Part shown: in pieces, positions 1 through 6,167 of the stretch | Layout of the letters: every line of letters starts with the position of its first letter | Position numbering within the stretch: position 1 is the first letter of the stretch | DNA from: VAZQ01 sp035300505 | GTDB taxonomy: Bacteria > Pseudomonadota > Alphaproteobacteria > Rhizobiales > Xanthobacteraceae | DNA: 6,946 nucleotides | Assembly (NCBI GenBank): GCA_035300505.1 | Contig: DATGVJ010000366.1 | Span: 1-6,946, forward strand | Direction of reading: 5' to 3' | The notes under the pieces: model-generated | Seen by the model: only the letters and a program-made list of their open reading frames with translations | Database searches by the model: none | What the model was told of the DNA's origin: nothing | Program-made: the position numbers and the translations under genes

Positions 1-194
1 TGTGGAAGAATCATGCCAGCCTCGATCGGTCGAAAAATCGCAGTCCACCACAAATTGGTTTCATGCGCTCAAGCACCTTGCCAAGTTGCCCTTTTGCAAC
101 AAAAAAATTGATTTTCGCAAGAAATTGGAAAAGCCTCTACAACGTCTTTTCGATCCGGGAATATTCCGATAAAAGCAGCTTTAAGACGTACATT

Positions 195-203
195 GAAGAG
201 GGG
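195..203 (+). promoter_or_regulatory. Ribosome binding site of the outer-membrane protein gene
   Basis: The purine-rich run GAAGAGGGG lies just before the ATG at 206 and fits a Shine-Dalgarno sequence with short spacing. It supports 206 as the original start and argues against the TTG at 325. I saw no convincing promoter in 1-194 and no gene there. Confidence 0.55.
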
Positions 204-205
204 CC

Positions 206-1125
206 ATGCGTAATCGTGTTCTGGGGTTGCTCGCCGTGTCCGCGTTAGGCGTCGGATTTGTTCAGGCCAGTTTCGCGGCCGATCTGCAAAAACCAACTTA
301 TATACAAGGCCTCCTCCGGTCGTTTTGCCGTACAATTGGACGGGCTTCTATGCCGGGATCCATATCGGTGGCGCGCGGGCACGCGAGCAGTGGGGCGACA
401 CTTCCTCGGATTGCATCCACCTTTCTCCGGTTGACGGCCGCTTGCCCGATCCCACCACTTTGCCGCAGGTCTTGTGTGCGTCCGATCTACGAAGCCATAC
501 CGACAAAGGCACGCTGGGCGGCGCGCAAGCTGGTTACAACCTTCAAAATGGTATCTGGGTCTTCGGCATCGAAGGCCAGTTCAGCTTTTCCAATTTGAAG
601 GGCAATCACGGTCGTACACAGATCATACCCCCGCAACCGCCAGGGCTGGGGCAAGTGGAAGGCATCCAGCAGTTCGCGACCAAGGTTCAGGATTTTGGCA
701 TGATTGCGGCGCGCTTCGGCGTTGTTGCCGGCGACCGCGGGAACACGCTTTTGTTCGTCAAGGGCGGCGCAGCCTTCGCCGACGATCGATTTACCGCGGA
801 TTATTCGGCCACTTTGGGGGCATTAGGCCTCGCCAACCAGTCGACGTCTGCTTCATTGACGCACAGCGGGATCCGCTGGGGCTACGTGGTCGGGGCGGGG
901 TTTGAACATATGCTCGATCAGAACTGGTCCGTTAAAATCGAGTACGATTTCCTTGGCCTTGGCAAGAAGAACACGACGCTCGCGGGTACAGCCACCGCCG
1001 ACGACCACACGTGTTTTCAATGCGTGGGCCACTACGTCGGTACGGCTTCGCGCACAATTGCCATCGATCAGCAAATTCACCTCCTCATGTTGGGAGTGAA
1101 TTATCATTTAGGCGCGCAGCCGTGA
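206..1125 (+). pseudogene. Outer-membrane beta-barrel protein (Omp25/Omp31-like), frameshifted near its N-terminus
   Basis: This resembles the small porin-like outer-membrane proteins of Hyphomicrobiales (OMP_b-brl / COG3637 type), which form a barrel in the outer membrane. The ATG at 206 opens a clear signal peptide of about 24 residues (hydrophobic LGLLAVSALGVGF, cleavage likely at SFA|AD) followed by LQKPTY. That frame then runs into unrelated sequence. The barrel continues in another frame from about 304: TRPPPVVLPYNWTGFYAGIHIGG, then family-typical strands FVKGGAAFADD (near 759), IRWGYVVGAGFEHM and WSVKIEYDFLGLG, ending at TGA 1123-1125. Removing one TA from TATATA (299-304) fuses the frames into one protein of about 305 residues, the usual family length. 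As written, translation from 206 gives a 130-residue nonsense-tailed product. It is either a recent pseudogene or a sequencing error. The family call is firm; the inactivation is less so. Confidence 0.85.
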
Positions 1126-1130
1126 TAAGC

Positions 1131-1472
1131 ATGCGCCGGAAGCAGGGACGGACCCCGATTTTGCAAATCTCAAACTCACCGAAGCGGTCAAGAGCCGGCC
1201 TTGCCACCAAGAAAGGTAACGAAGAGCTGAATGCGCGTGCCACGTTCAAGTTTCATTGCATTAAATATCTTGGACGCATTCGACTCGTGGCGTTCGTTCT
1301 GTTCTGGATGATCGTTGCTGGCCTCACGGTGCTTTATTTCGATAGTCTCACATGCTGGTTCGAGATCCCGACCAACACCCAACAGTGGGCGGAATGGGTC
1401 TATGGCGAGCGTATGCCTCCCAACTCCTGCATTCAAAGCATCCCTGAAAGATTTACACGATCTAGATCGTGA
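1131..1472 (+). CDS. Possible small single-pass membrane protein, unknown function
   Basis: I do not recognise this 113-residue ORF. It begins with a very basic stretch (RRKQGR, PKRSR, ATKKG). It then has one strong transmembrane segment at about residues 47-67 (RLVAFVLFWMIVAGLTVLYF) and a polar tail containing two Cys and several Trp. The hydrophobic part uses mainly G/C-ending codons, as expected for coding sequence here. Against it, there is no ribosome binding site before the ATG at 1131, which lies only 5 bases after the upstream stop. The true start could be further in; the purine-rich run AAAGGTAACGAAGAG near 1214-1228 would suit one. The last 11 bases overlap the end of the converging hydrolase gene. 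It may be a real small gene, a remnant, or chance. Confidence 0.3.
   Translation: MRRKQGRTPILQISNSPKRSRAGLATKKGNEELNARATFKFHCIKYLGRIRLVAFVLFWMIVAGLTVLYFDSLTCWFEIPTNTQQWAEWVYGERMPPNSCIQSIPERFTRSRS
1456..1471. repeat. Perfect 16-bp palindrome at the convergent gene ends
   Basis: CACGATCTAGATCGTG equals its own reverse complement over all 16 bases. It contains the TAG stop of the minus-strand hydrolase (1462-1464) and overlaps the TGA of the small plus-strand ORF (1470-1472). It has no loop and no T-run on either side, so it does not look like a standard intrinsic terminator. A site for a dimeric DNA-binding protein is possible. The function is unknown. Confidence 0.6.
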
Positions 1473-2631
1473 GCGGCTTCGATCCCTGATGCATGAGATT
1501 TAACAGATCGCCGGTCAGTTCGTTTGCAACGTCGTATCCGTCTCGGACACCCTTGAGGCCACTCGCATTGACCAGAACATAAGCACCCGCTTGCGACGGG
1601 ATAGTACCAGGCTCCGGGCTCCGGAGAAGACCCATGCAGCTGCCGAAGCCACCTAAACTGCCGTCTTTGAAGATTGACCCTGGCCATTCACCATCCGCCG
1701 GGTTGATGAACCAGCCGAGCCCCATCCGGAGTTCATCCCACATGACTGGGGTCGACGGCTCTTGCAACGCCGGCAACAGGGGCGTGAGATGCTCATTCCG
1801 CTTAATTCCCATGTTGAACAGCAGCCAATTAAACATGTCCTGCGCTGTGGCAACAACGCCACCTACCCCCAAATAGGCGGGAAAAAAGGGATGGCCGGAT
1901 GGCATCTCATCATTCTTCGGATCTGGCCAATTGTTATATCCAAAACCGAGAGGAAGGTTTGTCAGCGACACCTCATGGAAAAACGTGGCATGAATGTCCA
2001 GTGGCTTGAATATGTGCTCGCGCATCTTGTTGACAAACGCGCCGATTCCCAAGGGGCTGCTCTTTTCTTCTGACGCGATGATGGCGGACATGATGGCAAA
2101 AGCGAGATTGGAATACGTGAATTTCTGATCTCTGTCCGAAAGATCTCGCAGCGGAGAATCTGGTTCCGGACATTCCAGAAAGCTCATCATGCCTTGTATG
2201 GAATACGGCTGTGGCCAAAGACGCGGAACCGTACCCTCACTTTTCTCATTGTCTGCCGGCAGGCCCGACGTGTAATTCATCAGCTGATCGAGCGAAATCG
2301 GCGCAAACACGGAGTTGATCGGCAGCCGCCCATTCGGCGAACAATAGTCGCCAACGGTCCGTTTTGGATCGACGGTGCGAATCAATCGGGCATAAAGCGT
2401 TGATGTAAAGGTTTTGGTGATCGAGGCGATCTCAAATGGAGTTGTCGCATTGAGCCCAAGTTTTGTGCGAAATTGATTTCGTACATTGCCCGCAAAGTAG
2501 AGACCTCCGAAGTTGCTGAATGTAGGGCTTGCGTAACCTATTGCGAAGCCGAGCCCTGAGGGTTGCGCCTCCAGAAATGGTGCAACAAGGCGATCCAGGT
2601 CGGCTTTCTCTGGTTTGGCAATATCTCTCAC
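1462..2631 (-). CDS. Serine hydrolase, beta-lactamase / class C penicillin-binding-protein fold
   Basis: This is a 389-residue member of the beta-lactamase-related serine hydrolase family (PF00144 type), which includes AmpC, esterases such as EstB, and D-aminopeptidases. The nucleophile motif SxxK is S70-I-T-K73. The second motif is Y173-S-N175. The third is K322-D-G324 followed by SLGGFG, in place of the AmpC KTG or the HxG seen in many relatives. MNYTSGLPADN at 118-128 matches the usual THTSGLP element. All catalytic positions are present, so an active enzyme is expected, but the substrate cannot be told. The GTG start at 2631 is the only reasonable one, because an in-frame TGA (2656-2658) lies eight codons upstream; its Shine-Dalgarno is weak. 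The protein starts almost at the domain edge and has no signal peptide, which is unusual for a cell-wall or beta-lactam enzyme and suggests a cytoplasmic site. It lies 24 nt after the pepsin-like gene, in the same frame, so co-transcription is likely. Confidence 0.9.
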   Translation of the reverse strand: MRDIAKPEKADLDRLVAPFLEAQPSGLGFAIGYASPTFSNFGGLYFAGNVRNQFRTKLGLNATTPFEIASITKTFTSTLYARLIRTVDPKRTVGDYCSPNGRLPINSVFAPISLDQLMNYTSGLPADNEKSEGTVPRLWPQPYSIQGMMSFLECPEPDSPLRDLSDRDQKFTYSNLAFAIMSAIIASEEKSSPLGIGAFVNKMREHIFKPLDIHATFFHEVSLTNLPLGFGYNNWPDPKNDEMPSGHPFFPAYLGVGGVVATAQDMFNWLLFNMGIKRNEHLTPLLPALQEPSTPVMWDELRMGLGWFINPADGEWPGSIFKDGSLGGFGSCMGLLRSPEPGTIPSQAGAYVLVNASGLKGVRDGYDVANELTGDLLNLMHQGSKPLTI

Positions 2632-2655
2632 GGCCGTAGTCCCATGCTCGAGGGA

Positions 2656-3810
2656 TCAGACCAACTCAAGGACCTTGGGCTTGAAGCCAATTTTCGCCGA
2701 GGCATAGTCGATCAGGATGTAATTGAAAAGGGCAGACAATCCACCAATATTCATGCCCTGATTTCCCATCATGTAATAACATAGCTCGCACATCACCAAT
2801 GTAAGTCCCTGAACTGAGGACGGGAAGTTCGTCGTGTCGATGTGGTAGGTAAATAAGTTGCTTTCGTCGCCCAAGGAGATGGTTAGGTCGTGCCTGGTCG
2901 ACTGACATGAAACAGAACCCGGCGATGTCCATTCTGGTGAAGGCACCTGGTCGGGCCAATTGGACTTGTAAACGTATCCGTTGGGGTCGCTGAGAAACAC
3001 CGGCCCGCCGCCGGTATCGACCATCGCAATCGGCGAAGTTAGGGTGCCTGGCCACGCTGTTGCGATACCGCCTATGCTCAAGGACCGTGGAATTAACGAC
3101 ATCCACATCCGGTTCTTGACGATATCGAACATTTTGTAACCTTGGGGCATGGTCTTGAATAATGTCAAAGACGACCCCTCAGCGATAAGCGGCTCGCTTC
3201 CAGCCGCAAATATCTTCCGGGCGGGAGCATAATTAAACTGGGCATAATGGTAGGCAGGATTGTAAGCGAGGGGCGCTTGTATCATTACACCCGCTGACGG
3301 GATCCAGGGAGATATGCGGCCCGCGCCGAAATTCGCGGTATGTTCACCCGCTTTATTCGGCCCCGTGCAGGCGTAGAACACACAGTTTGGGATTTCATAA
3401 ATGGCGCCGTTTATCGTCGGAATATCGATTGGCCCTCGTACGATGTGCGCAGGACAGCCCCAGGGCTCAGTAACATGGTGCGCCACGACCGTGTAATCCT
3501 TCCTAAAATTCGGAAGTGCCGCAATGGCCGCGTACTCGGGTACAATTAGAGAGAAGTTGCCGGTGTCTACAAGGAGTTGGACCGATGAGTCGGATGGCGC
3601 GCCGCGGTACCGGATATTGATGTAAGCATCGAAGTTCGACTGAAGCGAAACGGTCGTAAGCGGGATGTCAAAAAATGCCTCTGTCACCGTGGCCTGCGGA
3701 AGCCGCGCTGATAGCATACGTGCGGAGATTGAAGACAATCTGTCCTTCAGCAGATTCTTGTGAGCTGATGATCTAAGAACTGGAGGGTGCAGGGTAGGTG
3801 GAGAGTGCAT
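2656..3810 (-). CDS. Pepsin-like (family A1) aspartic peptidase homologue
   Basis: This 384-residue protein has the two-lobe layout of pepsin. The N-lobe catalytic motif is LLVDTGNFSLIVP (D82-T-G84), corresponding to pepsin VIFDTGSSNLWVP. The C-lobe motif is IAMVDTGGGPVFLS (D265-T-G267). The two aspartates are 183 residues apart, as in pepsin (Asp32/Asp215). FGAG at 161-164 sits where pepsin has GILGLA. The C-terminus, NIGG followed by FNYILIDYASAKIGFKP (354-378), matches the pepsin end (ILGD...YTVFDRANNKVGLAP). Oddities: the residue after each DTG is Asn or Gly rather than the conserved Ser/Thr, and no clear flap Tyr-Gly is visible (W117-G118 may replace it). Six Cys include a CELC pair (341-344). 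Residues 1-50 precede the pepsin-like core and could be a propeptide. There is no hydrophobic signal sequence. ATG 3810 is the first in-frame start seen, but its Shine-Dalgarno is poor. Bacterial pepsin homologues are known (shewasin type) but scarce. The fold call is strong; catalytic activity is uncertain. Confidence 0.85.
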   Translation of the reverse strand: MHSPPTLHPPVLRSSAHKNLLKDRLSSISARMLSARLPQATVTEAFFDIPLTTVSLQSNFDAYINIRYRGAPSDSSVQLLVDTGNFSLIVPEYAAIAALPNFRKDYTVVAHHVTEPWGCPAHIVRGPIDIPTINGAIYEIPNCVFYACTGPNKAGEHTANFGAGRISPWIPSAGVMIQAPLAYNPAYHYAQFNYAPARKIFAAGSEPLIAEGSSLTLFKTMPQGYKMFDIVKNRMWMSLIPRSLSIGGIATAWPGTLTSPIAMVDTGGGPVFLSDPNGYVYKSNWPDQVPSPEWTSPGSVSCQSTRHDLTISLGDESNLFTYHIDTTNFPSSVQGLTLVMCELCYYMMGNQGMNIGGLSALFNYILIDYASAKIGFKPKVLELV

Positions 3811-3847
3811 TTGGCTAACTCGGCGAGGGAGGCAATCTGCACTCTCC
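3800..3847. repeat. Inverted repeat across the start of the pepsin-like gene
   Basis: GGAGAGTGCA (3800-3809) and TGCACTCTCC (3838-3847) are perfect 10-bp inverted arms separated by 28 bases. The left arm overlaps the ATG (3808-3810) of the minus-strand pepsin-like gene. A near-direct copy, GGAGGGTGCA, lies at 3782-3791 inside its first codons. The arms could be an operator for a dimeric regulator or could form a hairpin that hides the start codon. Its role is inferred only. Confidence 0.45.
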
Positions 3848-4159
3848 CCTATACGTCACACACGGCGAGGTTTGAGCGCGGCGCAATCAGTTGCACACAA
3901 TCTTATCACAAATCAACCACAGATTTCAGAACGACAACCTAAAGGCAGAACGAACGTTGGGCCAAAACGTCCCCATTGTGGTTTCGGCAGCACCTGTCGC
4001 CGCAGAAATCTGTAACCCTTTGTCCCACCACACCGGATTCCCGGCAGATTCCGGTTGCTCTGCCCCGTAAGCCGGCTATCCTGCCCGGCAAGCCCCGAAA
4101 CGCATCATAAGCGGGGCCCGGAAACGGTTCCGCTCAGAATTCCCAAAAAGGAGAAGCGC
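3811..4159. other. Divergent intergenic region
   Basis: These 349 bases separate the minus-strand peptidase from the plus-strand cytochrome/propeller gene and should hold both promoters. I could not identify a convincing -35/-10 pair for either. Visible structure includes the repeat at 3800-3847, a 9-bp inverted pair ACAGATTTC (3919-3927) / GAAATCTGT (4005-4013), and a GC hairpin GCCGG (4071-4075) / CCGGC (4085-4089). A small hairpin CGGAA (4119-4123) / TTCCG (4128-4132) lies just before the ribosome binding site of the plus-strand gene. The open frame extends upstream from 4160 to 4055, but that part lacks coding character. Confidence 0.6.
4148..4153 (+). promoter_or_regulatory. Ribosome binding site AAGGAG
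   Basis: A strong Shine-Dalgarno six bases before the ATG at 4160. It fixes that ATG, directly ahead of the signal peptide, as the start, in place of the in-frame ATG at 4055. Confidence 0.85.
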
Positions 4160-5827
4160 ATGCGCAAAATGTTACTTGCTGCGACCGCGATAGTACCGCT
4201 TGCATTGCTCGCACCTACCCCCCTGCTCGCGCAGTCCGGCGCAGCGCTCACCGGCCAAGTCACTTCCGCTGAAGAAGGCGCCATGGAAGGCGTCCTGGTC
4301 AGCGCGAAGAAGGAAGGCTCGACGATGACCATCACGGTGGTCAGCGACGACAAAGGCAATTTTTCTTTCCCGGCCAACAAGCTGGATGCCGGCAAGTATA
4401 ATATTTCGATCCGCGCCATCGGCTATGACCTGCAAGGTCCGCGCACTGCCGAAGTGACAGCCGGCCAGCCCGCCAAGGCCGACGTCAAGCTCGCCAAGAC
4501 CAAGAACCTCGCCCGCCAGATGAGCAACGGCGAGTGGATCATGAGCATCCCGGGCAACGAGCAGCAGAAGCTTTCGCTGCTCAACTGCGTGAGTTGCCAC
4601 ACGGTCGAACGCATCGTGAAATCCTCCTATAACAAGGAAGGCTTTGCGACGTTAATTCTGCCGCGCATGGGCGCCTATGCCAACCAGAGCATTCCGCTCC
4701 ATCCGCAGAAACGTATCGCGACGCGCCTCCTGGAAGAGCGTGGCGATCAGCTCGCCAATGCGCGCGCCCGGCAGGCCGAGTTCCTGAGTTCGATCAACCT
4801 GAGCGAAAACGAAGCTTGGCCCTATCAGCTCAAGACCCTGCCGCGCCCAAAGGGCAACGGCACCAAGGTGATCATCACCGAGTATGATCTGCCGCGCCAG
4901 ACGATCGAGCCGCATGACGTGATCGTCGCCGCCGACGGCAACACCTATTATTCGAATTTCGGCGAGCAGACTTTTGGCTCCATCGACCCGAAGACCGGAA
5001 AGCACACGGAACACGCGGTGCCGGAACTCAAGAAGGGCTGGCCGACCGGCATGCTCGGATTGCGATCCGACAAAGAAGGCAACATGTGGCTTGGCATGAT
5101 GTACCAGGGCGCCATGGCCAAGTTCGACATCAAGGAGAAGAAGTTCAACACCTGGAGCATGCCTGCGGAGATGCAAAAGGACCAGACCCAGGTCAACATG
5201 GTGCGTGCCGAGCAGTCGCATGTCGACGGCAAGGTCTGGTCGCAGAACAATGGCTTCGCGGCCATTCACCGCCTCGACCTCAAGTCCGGCCATATCGAAA
5301 CGCTCGAGCCGTTCAAGGCTGCCGGTGTCGGCGAGACGCACAACATCTACGACATCATACCGGACTCCAAGAACAATGCGTGGTTCACCGACATCGCAGC
5401 CGATTATATCGGCAAGGTCGACAAGGAGACGATGAAGGTCCAGCTCTTCCAATTGCCGAAGAAGCCGGCCGGACCGCGTCGCGGCATGATGGACGCGCAA
5501 GAGCGCATCTGGTTCGGGGAATACCGCGGCAACCGCATCGGCATGTTCGACACCAAATCGGAACGCTTCCAGGAATGGGAAATTCCGACCCCGTGGTCGA
5601 ACCCCTATGACGTCATGATCGACAAGAACGAGCATGCCTGGACCGGCTCGATGATCAATGACCGGATACAACGGCTCAACACCAAGACCGGCGAGTTCAC
5701 CGAATACCTGCTGCCGAAGACAACGAACATCCGTCGCGTGTTCGTCGACAACAACACCAATCCGCCCACGTTCTGGGTTGGCAGCAACCACACCGCCTCG
5801 ATCTACAAGCTCGAGACCCTGGATTAG
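4160..5827 (+). CDS. Secreted haem-binding protein with carboxypeptidase-regulatory-like domain and Vgb-like beta-propeller
   Basis: This 555-residue exported protein has three parts. A signal peptide (1 to about 24, MRKMLLAATAIVPLALLAP, ending LLAQ|SG) sends it to the periplasm. Residues about 29-111 form a carboxypeptidase-regulatory-like beta-sandwich (ALTGQVTSAEEGAMEGVLVSA, DDKGNFSF, KYNISIRAIGYD). Residues 112-220 contain the c-type haem motif C143-V-S-C146-H147 (DNA 4586-4600) in a mainly helical segment. From about 236 to 552 runs a repeat-rich beta-propeller of the streptogramin-lyase (Vgb) type, with repeats such as GNTYYSNFGEQTFGSIDPKTGKH, NNAWFTDIAADYIGKVDKET, RIWFGEYRGNRIGMFDTKSE and HAWTGSMINDRIQRLNTKTG. 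Annotators often call such proteins virginiamycin B lyase, but the fused haem segment argues for a periplasmic redox or sensing role instead. The electron partner and substrate are unknown. It appears monocistronic, with its own ribosome binding site and terminator. Codons are strongly GC-biased (CGC, CTG, GCC), unlike the peptidase pair. Confidence 0.9.
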   Translation: MRKMLLAATAIVPLALLAPTPLLAQSGAALTGQVTSAEEGAMEGVLVSAKKEGSTMTITVVSDDKGNFSFPANKLDAGKYNISIRAIGYDLQGPRTAEVTAGQPAKADVKLAKTKNLARQMSNGEWIMSIPGNEQQKLSLLNCVSCHTVERIVKSSYNKEGFATLILPRMGAYANQSIPLHPQKRIATRLLEERGDQLANARARQAEFLSSINLSENEAWPYQLKTLPRPKGNGTKVIITEYDLPRQTIEPHDVIVAADGNTYYSNFGEQTFGSIDPKTGKHTEHAVPELKKGWPTGMLGLRSDKEGNMWLGMMYQGAMAKFDIKEKKFNTWSMPAEMQKDQTQVNMVRAEQSHVDGKVWSQNNGFAAIHRLDLKSGHIETLEPFKAAGVGETHNIYDIIPDSKNNAWFTDIAADYIGKVDKETMKVQLFQLPKKPAGPRRGMMDAQERIWFGEYRGNRIGMFDTKSERFQEWEIPTPWSNPYDVMIDKNEHAWTGSMINDRIQRLNTKTGEFTEYLLPKTTNIRRVFVDNNTNPPTFWVGSNHTASIYKLETLD

Positions 5828-5850
5828 TCCGGCCTTTGATGACCTTCTTG

Positions 5851-5879
5851 AGGGGCGGCCATTATGGCCGCCCCTTTTT
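5851..5879 (+). terminator. Intrinsic terminator of the cytochrome/propeller gene
   Basis: GGGGCGGCCAT (5852-5862) and ATGGCCGCCCC (5864-5874) are perfectly complementary and are followed by TTTTT (5875-5879). The realistic hairpin is a 9-10 bp GC stem with a short AT loop. It lies 24 bases past the stop codon at 5825-5827. Confidence 0.92.
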
Positions 5880-5936
5880 ACTGGTCGGCCCGCACGCGCC
5901 ATCGTGGGCCTGATCCATCAGCGCCCCTTTGGAATT

Positions 5937-6167
5937 TCAGTGCGCCGCAGCCGTCGACCAGTCCGGAAAGTCGCCAATGAACAGGCGCCGGCGCCGGCCA
6001 TCGAACGTGTAATCGAGTGTGAAACTCTTGGGGCCCGTTGCTCCGACCTGGATGCCGAAGCCGATGATTTCGTCGTCCATGAAATCGGAGACTTGCGACC
6101 GTCCGCCTTCGCCGATTTCACAAAGCGATCTGTCAGTTTCGTCCGAATCGGTTTGCCTCGTTGGCAC
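5937..6167 (-). pseudogene. Remnant of a P4-type tyrosine integrase (N-terminal arm-binding domain only)
   Basis: Read on the minus strand, two frames together give the start of a phage/island integrase (DUF4102-like N-terminal domain). One frame has TKLTDRFVKSAKADGR (about 6143-6095). The other continues SDFMDDEIIGFGIQVGATG, then PKSFTLDYTFDGRRRRLFIGDFPDWSTAAA, up to a TGA at 5937-5939. The features DDEIIGFGIQV, GPKSFTLDY, GRRRRLFIG and the final WSTAAA match the consensus of this domain. A one-base indel near 6090-6105 separates the frames. The SAM-like and catalytic domains, with the R-H-R-Y residues, are missing: only some 57 bases remain before the neighbouring terminator. It cannot encode an active recombinase. 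No tRNA or att repeat was found beside it. Confidence 0.75.

Noticed and set aside
299..310. Programmed ribosomal frameshift in the outer-membrane protein gene
   Set aside because: TATATACAAGG is not a known slippery heptamer, there is no evident stimulatory structure, and this protein family does not use frameshifting.
325..1125. TTG 325 as a genuine start giving an intact barrel protein
   Set aside because: That product would lack a signal peptide, and no ribosome binding site precedes it. The proper signal peptide exists in the frame from 206.
1462..2631. A beta-lactam resistance gene
   Set aside because: The fold and catalytic motifs match the broad family, but there is no signal peptide and the third motif is KDG, not KTG. 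An esterase or peptidase activity is equally possible.
3919..4013. Inverted pair ACAGATTTC / GAAATCTGT as an operator
   Set aside because: The 9-bp arms are 77 bases apart with no other support, so chance is likely. It is mentioned only in the intergenic entry.
4055..4159. Upstream start for the cytochrome/propeller gene at ATG 4055
   Set aside because: It would put 35 polar residues before an excellent signal peptide, and the strong AAGGAG sits before ATG 4160 instead.
4160..5827. Streptogramin (virginiamycin B) resistance lyase
   Set aside because: Only the propeller resembles Vgb. The haem motif and extra domain are not part of that enzyme, so a resistance function is not supported.
4652..5902. 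Long minus-strand open frame of 416 codons opposite the cytochrome/propeller gene
   Set aside because: It is an antisense shadow in GC-rich DNA. The plus-strand gene has a signal peptide, a CxxCH motif, propeller repeats, a ribosome binding site and a terminator; the minus frame has no family motifs.
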